A DNA stretch of 64,000 bases, taken from assembly GCA_937995875.1 (NCBI GenBank), contig CALKIW010000039.1, positions 1 through 64,000 on the forward strand, given 5' to 3'. Made by a program: the position numbers and the translations under genes. This DNA comes from an uncultured Bacteroidales bacterium. Its GTDB lineage: Bacteria > Bacteroidota > Bacteroidia > Bacteroidales > Bacteroidaceae. The stretch's first letter is position 1, and the number at the start of each line of letters is the position of its first letter. The notes beneath the pieces are model-generated. The model was given only the letters and a program-made list of their open reading frames with translations. It made no database searches and was not told the DNA's origin. This document shows, one piece after another, positions 26,766-35,000 of this stretch.

Positions 26766-26940
26766 ACGAAACGGCATACAAGACGTATCGTTTTCCGCTG
26801 AAAGGCTGCCTGTTGCGCCGTTTGACCGGGTTACGGAGCCATCTTCCGCAAAAATCTTACGTGAGTCACGTAGTGAGTTGTTAAAGCCCCTTTTGTTTAT
26901 TGCCGAATTTTGTCGCAGAAACAAAAAGAAAGGACTGAAC

Positions 26941-27303
26941 ATGAAAGTGATAACAATGGAAAGTTCCGCCTACAAGGAGATGATGGCGCAGATTGCGAAC
27001 ATCGCAGGGTACATCCGCGAGGCAAGGGACGAGAAGAAACGGAAGCGGGAAACCGAAGACAAGCTGCTTGACACGGCACAGGCGGCGAAGATGCTCAACG
27101 TGAGCAAGCGCACCATGCAGCGTATGCGCACCGACCACCGTATCGAGTATGTGGTGGTACGCGGAAGCTGCCGCTACCGCCTTTCCGAGATACTGCGGCT
27201 ATTGGAGGACAACACAGTAAGGAACGAGGAAGGGACAATAGACACCCTGTTCCACAACCACACGCTGCGCACGGGCGGCAAACCAAAAGGAAGGAGGACA
27301 TAG
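26941..27303 (+). CDS. xis2c: Excision protein Xis2c-like HTH
   Basis: 120 residues from the ATG at 26941, with an AAGGA-type ribosome binding site nearby; the open frame upstream to 26878 is not used. The region LDTAQAAKMLNVSKRTMQRMRTDHRIEYVVVRGSCRYR is an excisionase-like winged HTH. By position, first gene of the unit xis2c-xis2d-orf3-exc, it corresponds to the CTnDOT excision factor Xis2c. In CTnDOT this operon is activated by RteC; I do not identify the operator here. Confidence 0.75.
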   Translation: MKVITMESSAYKEMMAQIANIAGYIREARDEKKRKRETEDKLLDTAQAAKMLNVSKRTMQRMRTDHRIEYVVVRGSCRYRLSEILRLLEDNTVRNEEGTIDTLFHNHTLRTGGKPKGRRT

Positions 27304-27306
27304 GTC

Positions 27307-27657
27307 ATGGAACTGCTCACACGAAACAACTTCGAGGGCTGGATGCAGAAGCTGATGGAACGGCTCGACCGTCAGGACGAACTGCTGCTGGCGATGAAGG
27401 CTGAGGGGAAACAGCCCACTATCACGGAAAGCATCCGCCTTTTCGACAATCAGGATTTGTGCATGTTGCTCCAGATAAGCAAACGCACCCTCCAACGCTA
27501 CCGCAGCGTAGGCGCATTGCCCTACAAGACGCTGGGCAAGAAGACCTATTACAGCGAGGAGGACGTGCTGACATTCCTTTCCAACCATATCAAGGACTTC
27601 AAAAAGGAAGATATAGCCTTCTACAAGGCTCGTATCCATAATTTCTTTCATAAATAA
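27307..27657 (+). CDS. xis2d: Excision protein Xis2d-like HTH
   Basis: 116 residues, three bases after xis2c. The N-terminal helix (FEGWMQKLMERLDRQDELLLAM) is amphipathic. FDNQDLCMLLQISKRTLQRYRSVGALPYKTLGKKTYYSE is the excisionase-type HTH with a wing ending in KKTYYSEEDV. It corresponds by order to Xis2d, which with Xis2c bends the att DNA for IntDOT-mediated excision. Confidence 0.75.
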   Translation: MELLTRNNFEGWMQKLMERLDRQDELLLAMKAEGKQPTITESIRLFDNQDLCMLLQISKRTLQRYRSVGALPYKTLGKKTYYSEEDVLTFLSNHIKDFKKEDIAFYKARIHNFFHK

Positions 27658-27677
27658 CCCATTAAAACATTTTTCAG

Positions 27678-29249
27678 ATGGCAAAGAAAAAAGACGAAAA
27701 GGACGTGCTGGTAGTCCGTGACGAGAAGACAGGCGAGATCAGCGTGGTAGCCGGGCTGAACGCGGACGGCACACCCAAGCGCACCCCCGCAAAAGCGGAG
27801 AACGCGCAGAGTTTCCTGCAATTCGACCGACATGGCGACGTGCTGGACAACTTCTTCAAGAACTTCTTCCGGCAGTGCAAGGAACCCAGCCGCTTCGGTT
27901 TCTACCGCATTGCGGCAGACCAAGCTGAAAATCTCTTAGAGGTGATGAAGCAACTGCTGAAAGACCCCGAAGCGAACAAGGAGCTGCTCGCCCCTCACAA
28001 GGTGGACACCTCCGACTATGAGAAGAAGGTGCAGGAAGAGATGGCAGCACAACAGACAGAGAAACAAGAACCTCAAAAACAGGAGAACATGGAACAACGG
28101 AAAGAACAGCAACAGGACAAATCCGAACAGATGCAGGGCAAACGTGGCTACCAGCCCATCGACGAGAGTAAAATCAACTGGCAGGAGCTGGAGGACAGAT
28201 GGGGCGTAAAGCGGGACAACCTTGAAAAGTCCGGCGACCTTACGAAGATGCTCAACTATGGCAAGTCCGACTTGGTAAAGGTCAAACCGACCTTCGGCGG
28301 CGAATCATTCGAGCTGGACGCCCGCCTCTCCTTCAAGAAGGACGGTGAGGGAAACATCAGCCTCGTGCCGCACTTCATCCGCAAGGAGCAGAAGCTGGAT
28401 GAGTACAAGGAACACAAATTCTCCGACAATGACCGGAAGAACCTCCGCGAAACGGGCAATCTCGGTAGGGTCGTGGACATTGTGGACAGGGAAACGGGCG
28501 AGATCATCCCCTCCTACATCAGCATCGACCGCAAGACGAATGAAATCACGGACATTCCGGCAAGCAGGGTGCGCATCCCGGAGCGCATCGGCAAGACGGA
28601 AATCACCACGCAGGAGCGGGACATGCTCCGCGCCGGACTGCCCGTACGCGACAAGCTCATCGAGCGCAACGACGGCAGAAAGTTCGTCACCACCCTGCAA
28701 GTGAACGTGGAGCAGCGCGGCGTGGAGTTCGTGCCGGGAACCGGCAAGTCGCCCCGTACCGCACAGACACAGGAAACCAAAGGCGACACATCGAAAAGTC
28801 AGGCGCAGGGCGGGGAAAATGCCGCACAGACCAAGAAGGAGCAACGCCGCAACACGTGGACGAACGAGGACGGCAGCATCCGCCCCATCAGCAAATGGAG
28901 CGGCGTGAGCTTCACCGACCAGCAGAAAGCCGACTATGTGGCGGGTAAAGCCGTGAAGCTGGAGAACGTGACCGACAAGCAGGGCTTCCATGCCACGATG
29001 TATATCAAGTTCAACCCGGAGAAGGGACGCCCGTACCGCTACGACACGAACCCTGACAATGCACAGCAGGTTGCTCCGTCCAACGAGAGCCGCACGCAGG
29101 TGGCGGTGAACAACGATGGCAAGACCAACGAGGCTACAAAGAATCTGAGAGAGCCGTTGCAGAAAGGTCAGACCAACCCGAAGGACGCCCGCCAGCAACA
29201 GCAGCAGGAGAAGCCGCAGAAGAAAACGGGCAAGGGCATGAAAATGTAA
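27678..29249 (+). CDS. Orf3-like DUF3945/DUF4099 protein
   Basis: 523 residues, hydrophilic. A conserved N-terminal region (LQFDRHGDVLDNFFKNFFRQCKEP) is followed by a Gln/Glu-rich linker (about 110-155). A repeated domain region includes INWQELEDRWGVKRDNLEKSGDL and two related segments, ITTQERDMLRAGLPV and FTDQQKADYVAGKAV, as in the DUF3945 repeats. The C-terminus is a Lys/Gln-rich tail. It is the orf3 of the CTnDOT excision operon, reported as not required for excision. The biochemical role is unknown. Confidence 0.8.
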   Translation: MAKKKDEKDVLVVRDEKTGEISVVAGLNADGTPKRTPAKAENAQSFLQFDRHGDVLDNFFKNFFRQCKEPSRFGFYRIAADQAENLLEVMKQLLKDPEANKELLAPHKVDTSDYEKKVQEEMAAQQTEKQEPQKQENMEQRKEQQQDKSEQMQGKRGYQPIDESKINWQELEDRWGVKRDNLEKSGDLTKMLNYGKSDLVKVKPTFGGESFELDARLSFKKDGEGNISLVPHFIRKEQKLDEYKEHKFSDNDRKNLRETGNLGRVVDIVDRETGEIIPSYISIDRKTNEITDIPASRVRIPERIGKTEITTQERDMLRAGLPVRDKLIERNDGRKFVTTLQVNVEQRGVEFVPGTGKSPRTAQTQETKGDTSKSQAQGGENAAQTKKEQRRNTWTNEDGSIRPISKWSGVSFTDQQKADYVAGKAVKLENVTDKQGFHATMYIKFNPEKGRPYRYDTNPDNAQQVAPSNESRTQVAVNNDGKTNEATKNLREPLQKGQTNPKDARQQQQQEKPQKKTGKGMKM

Positions 29250-29309
29250 TCCCGTGTCCGCCACTGAATCCAAAATAAAATCCAAAGTATCAACAAAAAA
29301 GAAGAAGAC

Positions 29310-31397
29310 ATGAAGACAATCATTGCAGAAAAGCCCTCCGTGGCACGTGAAATCGCCCGCATCGTGGGCGCGACAAAGAGAGAGGAAGGATATTTCGAGG
29401 GAGGCGGTTATGCCGTGACATGGGCATTCGGACACCTCGTTCAGCTTGCCATGCCCGACGGCTACGGCGTGCGCGGATTTGTCCGTGACAACCTCCCGAT
29501 TATTCCCGACACATTCACGCTCGTCCCCCGTCAGGTCAGGACGGAGAAAGGTTACAAGCCCGACAGCGGCGTGGTGTCGCAGATAAAAGTCATCAAAAGA
29601 CTGTTCGACACAAGCGAACATATCATCGTGGCGACCGATGCCGGACGCGAGGGAGAGCTTATCTTCCGCTACCTCTACCACTATACGGGTTGCACCACTC
29701 CTTTCGTGCGCCTGTGGATCAGCTCTCTCACCGACAAAGCTATCCGCGAGGGACTGCGGAAACTCGAAGACGGCAGCAAATACGACAACCTCTACCTCGC
29801 CGCCAAAGCGCGGAGCGAATCCGACTGGCTCGTGGGCATCAACGGCACACAGGCGTTATCCATCGCCGCCGGACACGGCACGTATTCCGTGGGGCGGGTG
29901 CAGACACCAACGTTGGCTATGGTATGTGAACGCTACTGGGAGAACCGCCGCTTTACGTCCGAAGCATTCTGGCAGCTCCATATCGCAACGGACGGTTGCG
30001 ACGGCGAAGTCGTGAAATTCTCATCCTCCGAGAAATGGAAAGAGAAAGAACCGGCGATGGAACTATATAATAAGGTAAAGGCGGCAGGTTGCGCCACTGT
30101 CACGAAAGCCGAGCGCAAGGAGAAGACGGAGGAAACTCCCTTGCTCTACGACCTGACCACGCTCCAGAAAGAAGCCAACGCCAAGCACGGCTTCACGGCG
30201 GAACAGACGCTTGAAATCGCGCAGAAACTCTACGAAAAGAAGTTGATAACCTATCCGAGAACGGGAAGCCGCTACATCCCCGAAGACGTGTTTGCCGAAA
30301 TTCCCAAACTGCTCGCTTTCATCGGCACACAGCCCGAATGGAAAGACAAGGTGCGGGCAAAAGCCGCCCCGACACGCCGCAGCGTGGACGACGGCAAGGT
30401 GACAGACCACCATGCCCTGCTCGTCACGGGTGAGAAACCGCTCTTCCTCTCCAAAGAGGACAATACCATCTATCAGATGATTGCCGGGCGCATGGTCGAG
30501 GCATTCTCTGAGAAATGCGTCAAGGATGTGACCACTGTCACGGCGGAATGTGCCGGAGTGGAGTTTACCGTAAAAGGCAGCGTCGTGAAGCAAACCGGAT
30601 GGCGTGCCGTCTATGGCGAGGAAAAAGAGGAAATTACCATCCCCGGCTGGCAGGAAGGCGACACGCTGACACCGAAAGGCTCGTCCATTACCGAAGGAAA
30701 GACCAAACCCAAGCCGCTGCATACCGAAGCCACCCTGCTCTCGGCAATGGAAACGGCGGGCAAGGAAATTGAGGACGACGCACTGCGGCAGGCGATGAAG
30801 GACTGTGGCATCGGTACTCCCGCCACACGCGCCTCCATCATCGAAACGCTTTTCAAGCGCGGTTACATGGAACGCTGCAAGAAGTCGCTTGTTCCCACCG
30901 AAAAAGGACTTGCCCTCAATTCCGTCGTCAAGACGATGCGCATCGCCGATGTTGCCATGACGGGCGAATGGGAAAAGGAGCTGGCGCGTATCGAGCGCGG
31001 GGAACTGTCCGACGACACCTTCCGCAAGGAGATAGAGGCGTACACACGTGAGATAACCTCCGAACTGATCTCGTGCGACAAGCTCTTCGGCAGCCGTGAC
31101 TCCGGCTGCGCGTGTCCCAAGTGTGGCACGGGCAGGATGCGGTTCTACGGCAAGGTGGTACGCTGCGACAACACGGAGTGCGGACTGCCCGTGTTCCGGC
31201 TGAAAGCGGGACGCACCCTGTCCGACGATGAAATCAAAGACCTGCTCACCGAAGGGCATACCAAGCTGCTCAAAGGGTTCAAGAGCAAACAGGGCAAGAG
31301 TTTCGATGCTGTTGTCGCCTTTGACGGGGAATATAACACGACTTTTGTGTTCCCGGAGGCTAAAAAGGACAAGAAATTTTCAGGACGGAAGAAATAG
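29310..31397 (+). CDS. exc: DNA topoisomerase III, Exc
   Basis: 695 residues of type IA topoisomerase: the Toprim start IIAEKPSVAREIARIVGA, the acidic TDAGREGELIFRY motif, SDWLVGINGTQ, and the active-site Tyr315 in LITYPRTGSRYIPED. The C-terminus ends in a zinc-finger-like region (CPKCGTGRMRF...CDNTECGLPVF). It is the Exc protein of the excision operon; CTnDOT Exc has topoisomerase activity. The leader at 29261-29309 carries the AAATCCAAAGTA motif found before other genes of the element. Confidence 0.93.
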   Translation: MKTIIAEKPSVAREIARIVGATKREEGYFEGGGYAVTWAFGHLVQLAMPDGYGVRGFVRDNLPIIPDTFTLVPRQVRTEKGYKPDSGVVSQIKVIKRLFDTSEHIIVATDAGREGELIFRYLYHYTGCTTPFVRLWISSLTDKAIREGLRKLEDGSKYDNLYLAAKARSESDWLVGINGTQALSIAAGHGTYSVGRVQTPTLAMVCERYWENRRFTSEAFWQLHIATDGCDGEVVKFSSSEKWKEKEPAMELYNKVKAAGCATVTKAERKEKTEETPLLYDLTTLQKEANAKHGFTAEQTLEIAQKLYEKKLITYPRTGSRYIPEDVFAEIPKLLAFIGTQPEWKDKVRAKAAPTRRSVDDGKVTDHHALLVTGEKPLFLSKEDNTIYQMIAGRMVEAFSEKCVKDVTTVTAECAGVEFTVKGSVVKQTGWRAVYGEEKEEITIPGWQEGDTLTPKGSSITEGKTKPKPLHTEATLLSAMETAGKEIEDDALRQAMKDCGIGTPATRASIIETLFKRGYMERCKKSLVPTEKGLALNSVVKTMRIADVAMTGEWEKELARIERGELSDDTFRKEIEAYTREITSELISCDKLFGSRDSGCACPKCGTGRMRFYGKVVRCDNTECGLPVFRLKAGRTLSDDEIKDLLTEGHTKLLKGFKSKQGKSFDAVVAFDGEYNTTFVFPEAKKDKKFSGRKK

Positions 31398-31456
31398 TAT
31401 TAACTTTGCCACTTGTTCAGAGTAATGAATTGTTCTTCGATACCGGATTACACTCA

Positions 31457-31561
31457 TACTTTGGATTTAGTGGTGGCACTCGGAGGGATACCGAGTGCCT
31501 TTTTCTTCCTTTTTCCAACCGATTATCCCGTTAATTATCAATCCGCTAAATCCAAAGTAAT
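31457..31561. repeat. Long inverted repeat and leader between exc and the DUF1896 gene
   Basis: ACTTTGGATTTAGTGG (31459-31474) is complementary, one mismatch, to CCGCTAAATCCAAAGT (31544-31559), which directly abuts the start codon at 31560. The terminator at 31475 lies inside the loop. The 24 bases 31538-31561 are repeated exactly upstream of mobA (54119-54142, minus strand). Confidence 0.8.
31475..31516 (+). terminator. Terminator after exc
   Basis: GGCACTCGG and CCGAGTGCC form a perfect 9-bp stem around a 7-base loop, followed by TTTTTCTTCCTTTTT. Confidence 0.8.
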
Positions 31562-32012
31562 GAACAACAAGAAGAAAAACGAGGGTCAGACCGACTTTTC
31601 CTATTACGGTCTGTACCTGCTGGACTATCTCCGCACGAACAAGTTTGAACAGGCTGACGACACCGCTTTCATACGGGAACGGGCCGACCGTGCCGCCGAA
31701 ACGTATGAGAGGGCACGGCTTGAAGGCTATCCCGCCGATGGTGCGCAGGAACTGGCGATGGACACGCTGCTGCGCGGGCTGCATTATTCCCGTTACGCCA
31801 TCCTCCGCGAAGTCGTGGAAAACGAGTTTGCCGATGAAGTGCCGGAAGAGAAGCGTGAAGCCTTTGTCCTGAAACTGCTGCCGCTTGTCGGCAACGTGTT
31901 CTCCGTCTATGACCTCTCGGATGACAATTTCGCCCTGTCTTCCGATTACGACCTGCTCTACACGGAGCTGACGGGAGCAACCGTCCTTTACTTAGACGAA
32001 TATGGCGTTTAA
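31560..32012 (+). CDS. DUF1896 family protein
   Basis: 150 residues from the ATG at 31560; the open frame to 31413 covers the terminator and is rejected. Mostly helical and acidic: FSYYGLYLLDYLRTNKFEQADD, then YERARLEGYPADGAQELAMDTLLRGLHYSRY, matching the DUF1896 family of Bacteroidetes mobile elements. No catalytic motif. Its last 11 bases overlap the methylase-helicase start, so the two are translationally coupled. The function is unknown. Confidence 0.8.
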   Translation: MNNKKKNEGQTDFSYYGLYLLDYLRTNKFEQADDTAFIRERADRAAETYERARLEGYPADGAQELAMDTLLRGLHYSRYAILREVVENEFADEVPEEKREAFVLKLLPLVGNVFSVYDLSDDNFALSSDYDLLYTELTGATVLYLDEYGV

Positions 32013-35000
32013 CCGCAAACAGAAACTGCGGGACAACATCGAGGCGATACGGACGGCATTCATCCTTGACAGGGAAAATAGGACAGCGACAACCGAAGAG
32101 CGTGCCATACTTCAAAGGTACTGCGGTTTCGGCGGTCTGAAATGTATCCTCAACCCTGCAAAGGAACTGACGGATGCCGTCCGGTGGGCGAAATCCGACC
32201 TCGAACTGTTCGCCCCGACGGTGGAGCTGCACAGGCTTATCCGTGAGAACAGCAAGGACGAAACAGAGTACAAGCGGTTTGTGGATTCGCTGAAAGCGTC
32301 CGTGCTGACCGCTTTCTACACCCCCAAAGAGATAACCGACACCATCGCGGACGTGCTGGCAGATTACAGCGTCCGCCCCGCCCGTATGCTCGAACCGTCG
32401 GCAGGTGTCGGCGTGTTCGTGGATTCCATGCTGCGGCACAGCCCCAATGCGGATGTGATGGCTTTCGAGAAGGATCTGCTCACGGGTACAATCTTGAGGC
32501 ATCTCTATCCCGACCAGAAAATGCGCACCTGCGGTTTTGAGAAAATCGAAAGACCGTTCAACAATTATTTCGACTTGGCGGTGTCCAACATTCCGTTCGG
32601 TGACATTGCCGTGTTCGACGCGGAGTTTCAGCGGAGCGACTCTTTCGGCAGACGCTCCGCCCAGAAAACCATCCACAACTATTTCTTTCTCAAAGGACTG
32701 GATGCCGTGCGTGACGGCGGTATCGTGGCGTTCATCACCTCGCAAGGGGTATTGAATAGCACCAAGACCTCCGTGCGTAACGAGCTGTTCAGTCAGGCCA
32801 ATCTGGTATCCGCGATACGCCTGCCCAACAACCTGTTCACGGACAACGCGGGCACGGAGGTGGGCAGTGACCTGATTGTCCTGCAAAAGAACCTCAGCAA
32901 GAAGGAAATGTCGCAGGACGAGCGGCTGATGACCGTGATACAGACGGACACGAAAACCGCCCTGACCGACAACGCCTATTTCATCCACCACCCGGAACGC
33001 ATCGTGCATACGATGGCGAAACTTGACACAGACCCCTACGGGAAGCCCGCTATGGTTTATCTGCACGAGGGCAAGGCAGCAGGCATCGCCGGGGATTTGC
33101 GCCGTATGCTCGACGAGGATTTCCATTACAGGCTTGCCATGCGCTTGTATTCGGGTTCAATCCGGCAGGCAGGAACGGAAGAAAAAGTTGCCGTTCAAAA
33201 TAAAGTAGAGCGTCCTGCCATAAAATTGGAAACAGTATCCTCGGCGCAGACGGTGGAAACTCCGACAGAAAAGCCGCAACCCGCAGATGAAAAGCCGGAG
33301 ATAGAACCGCGCCCGCAATATTCCGCAGGCGTGCAGCTCACCCTGCTTGACCTCTGGGGGATGACGGAAGAGGTCAGCCAACCGAAAACCTCCAAAAAGA
33401 AAAAGACGGTGAAAAAGGCAGTTACGGCAAAGTCCACTCCGCCCAAACCGAAAGTCACGGTTACACCGACAGCTCCAACTGCAAAACCCGCAATGGAGAA
33501 TAAGGAGGTGAAAGCGGAGAACACCGCCAAGCCTGCCGACCCGGACGACATCTATGCCACACTGGACTGGGATACCAATCCTCCCATCAACGGTTTCTAT
33601 GAAATGATGATGGGTTTGACGCCGGAGCGTAGGAAAGAACTTCGGGAACTGGCAAGGCAGCATAACGAGAAACAAGTGGCGGAAAAGACGGAAGTGAAAG
33701 CCGTGCCGGAAACTTCCCGTGAGCAGCCACGACAGGAGGAAACACAGCCGGAGGCAGTCGCCGCACCTGCCGTTACAGATACCCCATCGGAAGCGGTGGG
33801 GACTTTCCTTTTCCCCGACATCGAAGCGGAAAAGCCGAAGGAGGAAGTCGTGGACCTTTCTCCGCGTGCCTACCACCGCACGCCGGAGATGCACCTGCGC
33901 GAAGGGTCGCTGGTGGCTGACCGGGGGCGTCATAACATCGGCTACCTGAAAGACATCACGCCATACGGGGCGACATTCCAGCCGCTCGACCTGAAAGGAT
34001 ACCAGAAGGAAAAGGCGTTGTTGTATGTGTCGCTGCGTGACGCCTACGAGCGTCTGTACCGTTATGAATCGCTCCGGCGCGAGGCAAATGTTCCGTGGCG
34101 AGAGCATCTGAATACCTGTTACGATGAGTTTGTCATGCGCTACGGCAACCTCAACGCCAAGCAGAACGTGAAGTTAGTGATGATGGATGCGGGCGGGCGC
34201 GACATCCTTTCGCTGGAACGGATGGAAAACGGAAAGTTCGTCAAGGCGGACATCTTCGAGCATCCTGTTTCCTTCGCGGTGGAGAGCCATGCCAACGTAG
34301 GCTCTCCCGAAGAAGCCCTGTCTGCGTCGCTCAACAAATATGGTACGGTCAATCTCGACTATATGCGGGAGATAACCGACAGCACGGCGGAGGATTTGCT
34401 CACTGCCCTGCAAGGGCGCATCTACTACAATCCGCTCGTGACCGGTTACGAAATCAAAGACCGTTTCATCGCCGGAAATGTCATAGAGAAAGCGGAACGC
34501 ATAGAGGCATGGATGGGTGACAATCCCGAAAATGAGCGTATGCCGGAGGTGAAGCAGGCGTTGGAGGCTCTGAAAGATGCCGAGCCGCAGCGCATCGCCT
34601 TCGAGGATCTGGACTTCAATTTCGGGGAACGCTGGATTCCGACGGGTGTCTATGCCGCCTACATGAGCCGGCTGTTCGACACGGAGGTGAAAATCGCCTA
34701 TTCCGCAAGCATGGACGAGTTTTCGGTGGTGTGCGGCTACCGCACCATGAAAATCACGGACGAGTTTCTGGTGAAGGGGTATTACCGGAACTATGACGGT
34801 ATGCACCTCCTAAAACACGCCCTGCACAACACCTGCCCTGACATGATGAAGTCCATCGGCAAGGACGAGCATGGCAACGACATCAAGATGCGCGACAGCG
34901 AGGGAATACAACTCGCCAACGCCAAGATTGACGAGATACGAAACGGCTTCTCCGAATGGCTCGAAGAGCAGTCGCCGCAGTTCAAGGAGCGGCTTGTGAC

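Noticed and set aside
31669..33126. 485-residue minus-strand ORF opposite the DUF1896 and methylase genes
   Set aside because: Spans two well-supported plus-strand genes; composition typical of an antisense frame.
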